Shown here: piece after piece, positions 1 through 11,129 of the stretch | How the letters are laid out: each line of letters starts with the position of its first letter | Position numbering within the stretch: the first letter of the stretch is position 1 | NCBI GenBank assembly: GCA_002104905.1 | Contig: MCFE01000113.1 | Span: 102,295-166,294 of the forward strand | Source: Basidiobolus meristosporus CBS 931.73 | Lineage: Eukaryota; Basidiobolomycota; Basidiobolomycetes; Basidiobolales; Basidiobolaceae | Direction: 5' to 3' | DNA length: 64,000 nt | Program-made: the position numbers and the translations under genes | The notes under the pieces: generated by a model | Database searches by the model: none | What the model saw: only the letters and a program-made list of their open reading frames with translations | What the model was told of the DNA's origin: nothing

Positions 1-1514
1 AAATGCATTGCTCCCAGTGGAAAGCTTTTGCTCCAACAGATACCCTCTATCTTAAGTATCTCCGGTTTCCAATTGATTCCATATTCCTGCCAATGGCTTA
101 TAGCTTGCCAACTTTGCTGCAATTGCATGCTTACTTCTGTATGTTCTCTCTGTGGAAAGATGATGTTCTTAGTGCTGGTGTTTGGGTAATAATAATGTGT
201 GTGAGTTATGGAGTAAATCCCTTGGATCTCACACATTTGACAGCAATACCATCCATTGTGCCCGGAAAAACCTGCTATCTTGCTGATGGCTGGGGTATCT
301 CCAATGCAGATAGTAATATGCGCTTTTACATGACAGCCATTCACCATTATCACACTGGAAAGCATACAAAATTCATTCAGCAATGGGTACAGGTAGCTAT
401 CCAGGTTGGACGGTGATTTAGGCCCAGATACCAGCAAGACTACCATCAGAGTATTGCTCTGATACTGTAAGATGGGCGGCAGATTCAGTTTGATGAGAAT
501 TGGTGGCCAGCAGGATTTGCTGGTAGAGTACTTGTTTAATGAGAATCCATCAAGTGTTAAAGCAAAGGCATGGTCATACATACCTTCAAAGTAGCCCTTG
601 CTTCTTAGCTGTTTGTAATGCTTGCCATTGAATATATTGGATATGTTTGCACTTGATTGATACTCAATGCAGTACTGTATAGCTTTGCAATATTTGTTGG
701 ACTGCATCAGCTTCCTCAGACAGGGTATGACCGGAATATATCCGGAGTGTGAACAATGTTTTCTCTCAATGGTGGGGGATTCCTGACAATTTGGACATGT
801 TGCAATGGTAGCATTTTTGGATGCAAATGCCATGCAACTGTTAACACATGTTGGAATCAGGACAGTCTCTGGATAATTTGTTGCCAGCTGCATGACGGTT
901 GTCCACTTGTACCATGTACACGGTAAGTTGCATCCTGGTATGATCTTGGCAAGAAGTAGTAATATATCCTCAAAGCCCCCATTACTGATATTAGTGGAAA
1001 CGCGCCACTTCTCTAGCCACAACATCACATCATTCACCAGTAGATGGATTACTGGGCTTACTTGGCTCCATAAAGTATCCTTGGCATTTGTCTCAACGGG
1101 TGTTGTCCCATTGCATATAGGGATTTGACCGGGCTCATACATGGTACTGTTGTTAGGGGAGATAGGCTCAAAATCCATTAGTGAACCTTCTTTGTCAGAG
1201 CTATCACTCTGTGTGCCATATTCAGAAGGCTGAGGTGAGCCTAAAGGTGTCACAAACTCACCTGACTCAGTTTGCGCAAGGTGACAAAGATGGCCAGGTG
1301 CCAATATAGAAGTATCAACTGGCCGGCAAGATAATGTTGGTACAGTAGTGACCAATGAATGGTCAAATATGACTTGGGTGGCAAAACACTGGCGGTGATC
1401 CTTGTAATACTTCCTATGCTGTCTGCGTGCTTCATGGCTGAGAGGCTTGCCACAATAGCCACATGGTCTTTTTTCTCTTCTCTTACGGCATTGAGTCAAA
1501 GTAGTCTTGTCCAT
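1..1514 (-). CDS. Tnp2-family (CACTA/EnSpm-like) transposase, partial, open to window edge
   Basis: Reading down from the ATG at 1512-1514, I find 504 codons without a stop before the window edge; the C-terminal part is missing. Residues 18-46 form a Cys/His cluster (CGYC followed by His and Cys), probably a zinc finger for DNA binding. A second CPNC...CSH cluster follows around residues 250-270. The stretch LTLDGFSLNK and then CIGDTPAISKIAGFSGHNGW with a following CCQMC match the two Asp-bearing blocks typical of Tnp2-type RNase H-fold transposases. The aligned copy in element 2 (7877-10513) lost its start codon and is frameshifted, so this is the best preserved copy. It is divergent from the accessory gene at 1735, 220 bp away. 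Confidence 0.85.
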   Translation of the reverse strand, partial: MDKTTLTQCRKRREKRPCGYCGKPLSHEARRQHRKYYKDHRQCFATQVIFDHSLVTTVPTLSCRPVDTSILAPGHLCHLAQTESGEFVTPLGSPQPSEYGTQSDSSDKEGSLMDFEPISPNNSTMYEPGQIPICNGTTPVETNAKDTLWSQVSPVIHLLVNDVMLWLEKWRVSTNISNGGFEDILLLLAKIIPGCNLPCTWYKWTTVMQLATNYPETVLIPTCVNSCMAFASKNATIATCPNCQESPTIERKHCSHSGYIPVIPCLRKLMQSNKYCKAIQYCIEYQSSANISNIFNGKHYKQLRSKGYFEGMYDHAFALTLDGFSLNKYSTSKSCWPPILIKLNLPPILQYQSNTLMVVLLVSGPKSPSNLDSYLYPLLNEFCMLSSVIMVNGCHVKAHITICIGDTPAISKIAGFSGHNGWYCCQMCEIQGIYSITHTHYYYPNTSTKNIIFPQREHTEVSMQLQQSWQAISHWQEYGINWKPEILKIEGICWSKSFPLGAMH

Positions 1515-1734
1515 GGGGCAAACAGTTTGACTTTCAACAACGTAACACTATTATATCACTTTTTGGTCAATACTCATGTGAACTTAAGAAGTCTTGTATT
1601 TGAGACATTGCACCTACATGAATATAAGATTCAATGATGACCTTCCATAGTAAGCATTGTAAATAAAGTTGTGGCACCACATACACACGTATATGTAACA
1701 CTATTTCCCTTTTGGTTGACTCACTTCCATATAT

Positions 1735-3824
1735 ATGCCACCAAAAAATAAAGCAAAGTTGTCTGGTTCTCAACCAAACCCCACCGCTAATGGCAACAGA
1801 AGAATGGGTGGACAACAGCTTGCTTTGACATTCAGTGCAACAAGTGGGGCTACATCCAAAAAAGGCCCTGTGGACAGTGTGCCCATTGAAGGTAATAATG
1901 CGGACTCCTCAGGCTCTCAGTCAAGTAGGCAATTGAGAACCTCTGCGGAGCCACAAGCTGACCATTATGCTCAGGCAGATGAGAATGTAGCAAACGCAGT
2001 ACCCTCTGTGGAAGATCAGCAAGTGGCCATGATAACATCACCACCACCCATATTAGCAAGTATGTTGTCAGCTCATGCCAAAGCATTAATGAGCAATTAG
2101 GTGCAGTGGCTGATAGGATAGATGCAATGCCCCAGAGAAATCAGGAAGTAGTCCAGAAACAGAATGAGCAGATAATACATGTAGAGAAATCAGGAAGTAG
2201 TCCAGAAACAGAATGAGCAGATAATATGTGTAGAGCAATCAATATCCCAGGTAGAGAAAGAGTATCTTTGCTGCAACAATGGAACTCAAGTAGCTCAATG
2301 TCACAGCCAAGAATTGAGCCATTTCCTGATGGAACAGCAGAGGAATACCGTACTGTCTTTGAAGCATAACAACAGTGCCCAAAGATAAAGCCCACAGAAA
2401 AACCTATCACAGCATGGGAGGGAGACAATGTGGTGTTTATACCAAAGCCTAAAAATCAAAAGACATTGAAGATCTGCAAAGCCATTGAATGCAATCATGA
2501 AGAGTGGGCTAATATACAAGAGGCCGTCAGAAGTCTAGCATGCCATCACCTTAAGGCCGGCACACCATGGGACCATCAGGAACTCAAGGCCAAGCAGAAT
2601 GCACTTGACTTGTTCCATGAGCATTATCCTGGATTCAAACAGGCAAACAGATTTTGGGCCAGCATTGGTATGCTAAGAAAGTATCTTAAGAATAGCTGAA
2701 ACTATCAAAGGCAGAAGAACAAGGGTGCCATGGCTAAAAACCAGCAGCTTCCTCAAGAGCACGTTACAAGCAGGGCCAAAAGCTCCATACAAGCATCAAA
2801 GAGATGTCAGGCAGCTGGAAGAGTGCCAATTAAGAACAAGCAGGCAGACATGAATGCACCAGCACAAGATTTATCAAGGAAAAAGCGTAGTACCACTCAA
2901 GAAGCACCCAGTCAAAGTAGCAGTGAAGGACCTGGCAGTGATAAAAACCAGCCACTTTTACAGGAGCCTGTCACAACTACGGTTGAGAGCTCAAAACAAG
3001 CTGAAAAGAAACATCAGGTTGCCAGAAGAGTGCCAGCAAGTGACAAGCAGGCCAAAACAGATGCATCAGAGCAGAATTTATCTAGGAGAAAATGTAGTTC
3101 TTTACAAAAAGCACTCAGACAAAGTAGCAGTGAAAGACCTGGCAGTGATAAAGGAAAAGGTAAAGGGAAAAATGTCTACCCAAGCCTGAGACAGGGAGGC
3201 ATGCAAAAAAAACTGCAGTTCTTGCCAATTAATGCCGCAAGCCAGGAACAGACTGAATCCCATCATAGCCAAGAAGAGTTACCAACAAGAAAACAGCTGT
3301 CTTCACAAGAGTGAGAAGCACAGCCAGTTGAGCTACACTCCAGCAAGGTAGATGAGTTTGCTGAAAAAGGCAATTTGTCTACCACAGCCTCCACTGCCTC
3401 CATTGTTGACAGAGTGGAGATCCCACTGACAGACAAGGCTACAATGTCAAGAGCTCAAAAGACTATCACAATGCCTTCAGTGGAGTTTTGGAACATTAAT
3501 AGGTGCACCAAGAGGTTCCAGCACTTCTTCAAGAGCAGTGCTCCAGAAAACGCACTGGAATATTGCAAGGATTTATTGCAAAGACTAGCAGATGAAGAGC
3601 TAGACCTTGCAGTGCCAGTTGAAGACCAGGATGTGTGGGAACCAGTGAATGAACAGTGGCATAAAGCCGTTGGGTTCCCGCCAAAGTTGTGGCACCAGAG
3701 CCGGCTGAAGACCAAGACATATGGGAGCCAGCAAATGAAAAAAGGCATAAAGCTGTATGGTTCCTGCCAAAGTTGTGGAAATACAGCATTACAGCAGAAA
3801 TACTTATTGAGTGGTGGATTTTAA
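1735..3824 (+). pseudogene. second (accessory) gene of CACTA-like copy 1, broken
   Basis: The frame opens with MPPKNKAKLSGSQPN at 1735 and runs to a stop at 2098-2100. Homologous coding sequence continues in other frames: 2430-2696 (a compact domain with KTLKICKAIECNHEEW and GMLRKYLKNS), 2730-3311 (Lys/Gln/Ser-rich, low complexity) and 3375-3824 (VEFWNINR...LLQRLADEELDLAV). Pieces of the same protein are seen on the minus strand in copy 2 (4971-6784), so one longer protein was probably encoded originally. A 49-bp tandem duplication at 2135-2232 shifts frame here. I do not recognise the family. The position next to a Tnp2 transposase suggests an accessory DNA-binding role like TnpA of En/Spm, which is inference only. 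Confidence 0.55.
2135..2232 (+). repeat. 49-bp tandem duplication inside accessory gene
   Basis: Two adjacent copies (2135-2183 and 2184-2232) begin GAGAAATCAGGAAGTAGTCC and differ only at a few bases near their ends. Copy 2 of the transposon has the sequence once (around 6480-6530, minus strand). The period of 49 is not a multiple of three, so the duplication is a frame-breaking event private to copy 1. Confidence 0.85.
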
Positions 3825-4266
3825 TGGAGTTACTTGTTGAGTGTGGGGTTGGGCTTAATGTTAGTGTAGGGTATAGAAACTTGTATAGGTCAATACAATT
3901 GGCAATTGAGGTACAACTGAAGTTTTAATGGAAATAAATCAATTTGTACGCATGAAAAGTAAGAGAAACGGCTGAGTCAGGAAGTAAGGAGTGTGAAAAA
4001 GAGGCAATAGCCAATCAATTCACACAAACATAGGAGGCATTAGAGTGTCCAGGATCAGAAAGTGAGCAAATTGGCAGGGAACCAATCAAAAGCCACTTAA
4101 CATTGTTGTGATGAAGAATTTTGACAAAGTTTTTTGTGAAATCTGGGGTGCAATTTTTTTCAACGGTCTCTTGATGGAGTCCTGACAAGATCAGTACCTC
4201 TCAGTCACAGGACATTAACTTTGTGACGGCCTTTTGACGGGATCATCTCAATAGTTTTTCATAGGG

Positions 4267-4519
4267 TTTGCTCTATCTGGCTTATAGTATAAGCTATAGT
4301 CAGCATGACTCCTTTTGAAACTCCAGGATTCCAAACAAAAATCTATCTTGCAATTCCTGGCTCATTGATAGTTTGATACCATATAAAGATTCTTTAAACT
4401 TGAAGACCAAATGGGGGTTATCTTGGTCAACAAACACATCAGGCTGGTCCATATACACCTTCTCATCAAGTTTTCCATTCAAAAATGCAGTGTTTACAAC
4501 TATTCAATGTATAAAATAT
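4267..4519 (-). mobile_element. copia RT fragment between two CACTA-like insertions
   Basis: The minus strand encodes an RT piece (NGKLDEKVYMDQPDVFVDQD, 4300-4482) matching residues just upstream of the YVDD box of the copia copy at 14482-19163. Its continuation lies at 10757-11062 on the far side of transposon copy 2. The two CACTA-like elements were therefore inserted independently, in opposite directions, into one copia element. The fragment is much more diverged than the other copia copies. Confidence 0.8.
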
Positions 4520-4970
4520 CCCTATAAAAAATTATTGAGATGATCCCGTCAAAAGGCCATCACAAAGTTAATGTCCCATGACTGAGAGGTACTGATCTTG
4601 TCAGGACACTGTCCAGAGACCGTTGAAAAATAATTGCACCCCAGATTTCACAAAAAACTTTGTCAAAATTTTTCATCACAACAATGTATAAGTGGCTTTT
4701 GATTGGTTCCCTGCCAATTTGCTCACTTTCTGATCCTGGACACTCTATTGCCTCCTATGTTTGTGTGAAATGATTGGCTATTTACTCTTTTTCACATTCC
4801 TTACTTCCTGACTCAACCATTTCTCTTACTTTTCATGCATACAATTTGATTTATTTCTGTCAAAACTTCAATAGTACCTCAATTGCCAATTGTATTGACC
4901 TATACAAGTCTCTATACCCTACACTAACATTAAGCCCAACCTCACACTCAACAAGTAACTCCATTAAAAT

Positions 4971-6934
4971 CTACCACTCAATAAGTATTTCTGCTGTAAT
5001 GCTCTGGTTCCACAACTTTGGCAGGAACCCAACATCTTTATGCCATTGTTCATTCACTGGTTCCCACATGTCCTGGTGTTCAGCCAGCACTGCAAGGTCT
5101 AGCTCCTCATCTGCCAGTCTTTGCAATAAACCCTTGCAACATTCCAGTGCATTTTCTTGAGCACAGCTCTTGAAGAAGTGCTGCAACCTCTTGGTGTGCC
5201 TATTAATGTTCCAAAACTCCACCAAAGGTATTGTGATAGTCTTTTGCGCTCTTGACATTGCAGCCTTGTCTATCAGTGGGATCTCCACACTGTCAACAAT
5301 GGAGGCGGTGGAGGCTGTGGTAGACAAATTTCCTTTTTCAGCAAACTCATCTACCTTGCTGGAGTGTAGCTCAACTGGCTGTGCTTCCACCTCTTGTGAA
5401 AACAGCTGTCTTCATGTTGGTAACTCTTCTTGGCTATGATGGGATTCAGTCTGTTCCTGGCTTGCGGCATTAATTGGCAAGAACCGCAGTTTTTTTTGCA
5501 TGCCTCCCTGTCTCAGGCTTGGGTGGACATTTTTCCCTTTACCCTTTCCGTTATTACTGCCAGGTCTTTCACTGCTACACTGTCTGAGTGCTTCTTGTAA
5601 AGAACTACATTTTCTCCTGGATAAAGTCTGCTCTGACACATCTGTTTTGGCCTGCTTGTCCCTTGCTGGCACTCTTCTGGCAACCTAATGTTTCTTTCCA
5701 GCCTATTTTGAGCTCTCAAGTGTGGTTGTGACAGGCCCCTGTAAAAGTGGCTGGTTTTTATCACTGCCAGGTCCTTCACTGCTACTTTCACTGGGTGCTT
5801 CTTGAGTGGTACTACACTTTTCCTTGATAAATGTTGTGCAGGTGCATCCATGTCTGTCTGCTGGTCCCTAATTGGCACTCTTCCAGCTGCCTGACATCTC
5901 TTTGATGCTTGTCTGGAGCTTTTGGCCCTGCTTGGAACAGGCACTTGAGGAAGCCGCTGGTTTTTAGCCATGGCACCCTTGTTCTTCTGCCTTTGATAGT
6001 TTCTGCTATTCTTAAGATACTTTCTTAGCATACCAATGCTGGCCCAAAATCTGTTTGCCTGTTTGAATCCAGGATAATGCTCATGGAACAAGTCAAGTGC
6101 ATTCTGCTCAGCCTTGAATTCCTGATGGTCCCATGGTATGCCAGCCTTAAGGTGATGGCATGCTAGACTTCTGAAGGCCTCTTGTATATTAGCCCACTCT
6201 TCATGATTGCATTCAATGACTTTGCAGATCTTCAATGTCTTTTGATTTTTAGGCTTTAATATAAACACCACATTGTCTCCATCCCATGCTGTGATAGGTT
6301 TTTCTGTGGGCTTTATCTTTGGGCACTGTTGTTGTGCCTCAATGACTGTACAGTGTTCCTCTGCTGTTACATTGGGAAATGGTTCAATTCTTGGCTGTCA
6401 CATTGAGCAACTTGAGTTCCTTCTTTGCAGCAAAGATACTGCTTTCTCTACCTGGGATATTGGTTGCTCTATACATATTATCTGCTCATCCTGTTTCTGG
6501 ACTACTTCCTGATTTCTCTGGGCCATTGCATCTATCCTATTAGCCACTGCACCTAGTTACTTCATTAATGCTTTGGTATGAGCTGACAACATACTTGCTA
6601 ATATGGGTGGAGGTGATGTTATCATGGCCACTTGCTGATCTTCAACAGAGGGTACTGCGTTTGCTACATTCTCATCTGCCTGAGCATAATGGTCAGCTTG
6701 TGGCTCTGCAGAGGTTCTCAATTGCCTACTTGACTGAGAGCCTGAGAGGTCTGCATTATTACCTTCAATGGGCAGACTGTCCACAGGGCTTTTTTGGATG
6801 TAGCCCTGCTTGTTGCACTGAATGTCAAAGCAAGCTGTTGTCCAACTGTACTTCTGTTGCTGTCAGCGGTGGGGTTTGGTTGAGAACCAGATGACTATGT
6901 TTTATTTTTTGGCAGCATATATCTGGAAGTGAGT
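4971..6934 (-). pseudogene. accessory gene of CACTA-like copy 2, broken
   Basis: This is the counterpart of the gene at 1735-3824. The start-equivalent near 6928 meets a TAG within ten codons. Open pieces remain at 6784-6557, 6271-5513 (252 codons, including the VFILKPKNQKTLKICK block and the Lys/Gln-rich tail) and 5390-4971 (KTITIPLVEFWNIN). Comparing both copies suggests a single ancestral protein of several hundred residues with a compact N-terminal half and a low-complexity basic middle. The function is not recognised. Confidence 0.55.
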
Positions 6935-7047
6935 CAAACCAAAGGGGAAATAGTATTACATATATATATGTATGTGGTGCCACTACTTTATTTATAATGC
7001 TGACTATGGTAGGTCATCATTGAATGTTACATGCATGTAGGTGCAAT

Positions 7048-7780
7048 AGACTTGTTCCGTTGGATAGTGCCACATTGAGCCATGAGTGCCAAATGATGCC
7101 ATAGTGTGCTAGGGAGGCCAAGTGAGCGTACACTTGGCCATAGAGTGTGAAACATAGATCTGCATTTTCATGCAAAGTAACCCCTATGTTTCACTCATTG
7201 TGATGGAGAAAATCCATTTGTTGACCTTTTTTTTAGGTCAATATTGTACAGGATGTGCAAGAGCACTAAAGGATTGAAGATAAACATCTGGTACTCAATA
7301 CCCATGGCATTCTGAATCTATCTCCTGTGGCTTGTAACATGTCACAAAAATGCATGGCACTATCTTGGTCCACTGGTACTATCTGGCACTATAAGTGCTT
7401 TGTATTGATCTTACTTTAGGGCTAATATTTAAATATAGTGCTGGATAGTACCAGTGGACCAAGATAGTGCCATGCATTTTTGTGGCATGTTACCAGCCAC
7501 AGGAGCTAGATTGAGAGTGCCATGAGTATTGAGTACCAGATGTTCATCTTCAATCCTTTAGTGCTCTTGCACATCCTGCACAATATTGATTCACAAAAAA
7601 ATGTCAAAAAATGAATTTTCTTCTGCATCATAGGTGAAACACAGGGGATGCTTTGCATGAAGATGCAGATCTATGTTTCACACTCTGTGGCCAAGTATAG
7701 GCTCACTTGGCCTCTCTGGCACACTATGGCATCATTTGGCACTCATGGCTCAATGTGGCACTATCCAATGGAACAAGTCT
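7048..7780. mobile_element. 733-bp fold-back (MITE-like) element with AAT target duplication
   Basis: The two arms (about 7048-7393 and 7436-7780) are near-perfect inverted copies around a loop of about 45 bp, so the whole element folds on itself. The ends are AGACTTGTTCC and GGAACAAGTCT. AAT occurs on both sides (7045-7047 and 7781-7783). The paralogous sequence in copy 1 (around 1605-1615) has a single AAT and no insert, which gives a clean empty site. It has no coding capacity. A 3-bp duplication would fit PIF/Harbinger or CACTA-type mobilisation. Confidence 0.85.
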
Positions 7781-7876
7781 AATGTCTCAAATACAAGACT
7801 GTCTTAAGTTGACATGACTATTGACCAAAAAGTGATATAATAGCATTACGTTGTTGAAGGTCAAACTGTTTGCCCC

Positions 7877-10513
7877 ATTGACAAGGCTACTTTGCCTCAA
7901 CACCGTAAGAGAAGAGAAAAAAGATCATTTGGCTATTGTGGCAAGCCTCTCTGCTGTGTAGCATGCAGACAGCATAGGAAGTATTACAAGGTTCACAGCA
8001 AGTGTTTTGCCACCCAAGTCATATTTGACCATTCATTGGTCACTACTGTGCCAACATTATCTTGCTGGCCAGTTGATACTTCTATACTGGCACCTGGCTG
8101 TCTTTGTCACCCTGCGCAAACTGAGTCAGGTGAGTTTGTGATGCCTTAAGGCTCACCTCAGCCTTCTGAATATGGCACACAGAGTGATAGCACTGACAAA
8201 GAAGGTTCACTGATGGATTTTGAGCCTATCTCCCCTCACAACAGTACCACCTATGAGCCTGGTCAAATCCCTGTATGCAATGAGACAACACCCATTGAAA
8301 CAAATGCCAAGGATACTTTATGGAGCCAAGTAAGCCCAGTAATCCATCTACTGGTAAATAATGTAATGTTGTGGCTAGAGAAGTGGCGCATTTCCACTAA
8401 TATCAGTAATGGGGGCTTTGAGGATTTAATACTACTTCTTGCCAAAATCATACCGGGATGCAACTTACCATGTACCATGGCAAACATTACAAACAGCTAA
8501 GAAGCAAGGGCTACTTTGAAGGTATGTATGACCATGCCTTTGCTTTAGCACTTGATGGATTCTCATTAAACAAGTACTCTACCAGCAAATCCTGGTGGCC
8601 ACTGATTCTCATCAATCTGAATCTGCTGCCCATCTTACAGTATCAGAGCAATAATTTGATGGTAGTCTCACTGGTATCTGGGCCTAAATCACCATCCAAC
8701 CTGGATAGCTACCTGTATCCATTGCTGAATGAATTTTGTATGCTTTCCAGCAGGATAATGGTAAATGGCAGTCATGTAAAAGTGCATATTATTATCTGTA
8801 TTGGAGATACCCCAGCCATCAGCAAGATAGCAGGTTTTTCCGGGCACAATGGATGGTATTGCTGTATATGTGTGAGATCCAGGGGATTTACTCTATAACT
8901 CACACATTATTATTACCCAAACACCAGCACTAAGAACATCATCTTTCCACAGAGAGAACATACAGAAGTAAGCATGCAATTGCAGCAAAGTTGGCAAGCT
9001 ATAAGCCATTGGCTGGAATATGGAATCAATTGGAAACCAGAGATACATAAGATAGAAGGTATCTGTTGGAGCAAAAGCTTTGCACTGGGAGCAATGCATT
9101 TGCTTTTCAACAATATCCTTATACTGATGACCTAGTTGTACATGGGGCATTTCAAGCTAAATGAGCCCTCCAAGATACCAGAGAAATTTGAAAAAATTGG
9201 CAAGATATTACAGAATATCTGCTACCCTAAGTACTTCTCACAGGCTCCAATTAATATTCATACGCATATGCAACAATACAAATGCAAAGACTGGATGAAC
9301 TGGATATGTATTTATTAAAGTGGTGTTCTGAAGCCATTCCTACCAAGAGTACATTGGAAGCATTGGGAGTCATATGTGGACATTGTAGGAATATTTATCT
9401 TGAAGCGGATCACCAATGCCAACTTGACGCATCAACAGCTGTTGGGTGAGGAGTTTGTGACGGGATTTGAGCGGCTATACTACAAACATAAAGCTGAACG
9501 TGTAGATCTCTGCTGCTACTCTATCCATTCTCTACTCCATCTTGCACGGTGTGTGGAGAATATTGGGCCTTGCTTCACCTTTTGGGAGTTTCCTATGGAG
9601 TGGATGTGTGGGGAGATAGGAAGACAAGTCAAGTCACAGGTACTACCATATCCCAATCTCATCAAGAATATTACCTTCAAGTCCATTATGGATGTGATGA
9701 GTTGGCACATGGAGGACAGCCAGAAAGAGTTGGAAAATACTGAGGACAAATGTGCACATGGAGACACCTATGCCTATGGCATTAAGAAGCTAAGCAGCCC
9801 CAATGTGTGGGTAATCAGTTAAGTAATGCAAAGTTGGTGGGGTGCAGCAAGCAACTAATTTTTATCAGGAAAACTCCACCAAGATATGCCGGATTTTTTG
9901 TGGTCACAAGCCAACTTCTGCACCATTCAATACAGAACTCACACAAACAAAAGCCAGAGCGCACCTATAAGGGGGACTAGAATCCAGCAGGGAGAAGGAA
10001 TATATTGGCTAAATACCAGGAAGTTCTTTGCCAATATTCAGGAGGTATTCATGGCAGAAGTGGCAACAACCAAGCATATGTTTTCAAGATGTATATGCTA
10101 CCAGCAGTACAAGGTATATGGCAACTTTGCAAGTATCACACTAAAAAGCCGTAAAGTTGAGGTGATAGAAGTATGTCAATTGCGGCAGGTGTGCGCATTT
10201 GTAGAGGTTAGTAAACAGGAGGCCATAGTTTTTTTTGATTCAGACTATATGGGGAATACCCAAGGTAGTAGTGGGTAAGCAAATAATGAAAGGTGATTCT
10301 ACAGTGGAATATATGAATTGCACAAGGGGAGGTAGAAAAAGGAAATACTATTTGGTGAATTGGTATGGTAGCATTATACAGAACCAGCGGCAGGCCGTCA
10401 TACTGCCCAGAAAAAGCCATCAGAGTCTTGCTGTGAGGCAATCAAAATACCGTCAAGTTTCTTGCCATATAAGGCAATTGGAAGTCCTGGCCAATTGGAT
10501 TCACTTAAAATAG
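7877..10513 (+). pseudogene. Tnp2-family transposase of CACTA-like copy 2, decayed
   Basis: The position matching the start codon of copy 1 reads ATT instead of ATG. Coding blocks recur in changing frames: the Cys/His N-terminus at 7892-8146; LDGFSLNKYSTSKSWWP and IGDTPAISKIAGFSGHNGW at 8458-8895; the C-terminal catalytic part with HSLLHLARCVENIGPCFTFW and FPMEWMCGEIGR at 9376-9819; and tail pieces at 9886-10275 and 10235-10513. The FPMEWMCGEIGR block is characteristic of Tnp2-type transposases and shows what the truncated copy 1 should contain beyond the window. Confidence 0.8.
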
Positions 10514-10756
10514 TAATAGAGTGCTGAAACACTGCAACAATACCAAGCAAATATTGTCACAGCACCAATCAAAAATTGTCAAGTTTTATCCCTTTATTTG
10601 GCTGTAAAATTTGCAAAACACTGTCATGATCTTGTTATAAGATTTTCAGGAGGGTCACTAATTCCAAGCTGCTGTTATTATGATGGTCTCTATACGGGAT
10701 CTTGACGGATGATCTGGATTGGATCCACCTGTGGGACCAAATTATTTTTCATAGGG

Positions 10757-11062
10757 AATTATTTTTGACTGCAATAGCAAATATCAATCTGATGGAATTA
10801 AATTTGGCTACCAGTGCAAAGGTCTCAGTATAGTGAAGTCCTTTTGTTTGAGAGTATCCTTTGGCTGCAAGTAATGCTTTGTATTTTTTGACTGTACCAT
10901 CAGCCTGATACTTTGTCTTAAAGACCAATCTGCTTCCAATTAGTTCTTGGTTGGTTGATAATTTGACTAATTCCCAAGTTTGATTTTCCATTTGAGCCTG
11001 ATATTCCTCAGTCATTGCAGATCTCCAAAACTTCATCTGAAGGCTATATAGGGCTAACTTCA
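10757..11062 (-). mobile_element. copia RT fragment, continuation of 4267-4519
   Basis: The minus strand encodes MTEEYQAQMENQTWELVKL and KGYSQTKGLHYTETFALVAK, the N-terminal part of a copia reverse transcriptase domain. It joins in sequence order with 4267-4519 once transposon copy 2 is removed. It ends near 11062, where chromovirus sequence begins. Confidence 0.8.
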
Positions 11063-11129
11063 TTTGCTACCAAGTCAATCCAGTCCTTAAGAATTCCTGT
11101 CAACACTTATATCCCTGAATCCAGTCCTG

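Larger units (their letters stand above)
1..4266 (-). mobile_element. CACTA/Tnp2-like DNA transposon, copy 1 (left end outside window)
   Basis: This copy carries a transposase on the minus strand (1-1514) and, divergently, a second gene on the plus strand (from 1735). Its right terminus is at 4266, ending ATAGGG after a run of T, which is the reverse of the CCCTAT start of copy 2 (4520). The whole 1-4266 stretch is repeated in inverted orientation in 4520-9150, at roughly 90-95% identity by eye. Flanking sequence to the right (4267-4519) is copia RT sequence, so this is an insertion into an older retrotransposon. Subterminal TGACGG motifs are present near 4223 and 4233. The left terminus lies beyond the window. 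Confidence 0.85.
4520..10756 (+). mobile_element. CACTA/Tnp2-like DNA transposon, copy 2 (complete, decayed, 6237 bp)
   Basis: The termini are CCCTATAAAAAATTATT at 4520 and the reverse complement of CCCTATGAAAAATAATTT ending at 10756. Aligning the flanks to intact copia sequence (around 16085-16105) leaves three overlapping bases, TAT on the left and AAT on the right. This fits a 3-bp target duplication with one later change, as CACTA elements make. Subterminal TTGACGG/CCGTCAA motifs occur near 4546, 10394, 10450 and 10702. Gene order is accessory gene (minus strand) then transposase (plus strand). A 733-bp fold-back element sits between the two genes. Confidence 0.8.

Noticed and set aside
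3-416. 137-codon plus-strand frame at the left edge
   Set aside because: It is antisense to the transposase frame running from 1514 to 1, which matches Tnp2 blocks; the plus-strand frame has no motif.
7048-7780. Attenuator or regulatory hairpin of the transposon
   Set aside because: It is absent from the other copy and flanked by AAT on both sides, so it is an inserted fold-back element.
1-9150. Inverted duplication of a chromosomal segment
   Set aside because: The spacer and outer flank are consecutive parts of one copia element and both units have the same transposon termini, so two insertions explain it.
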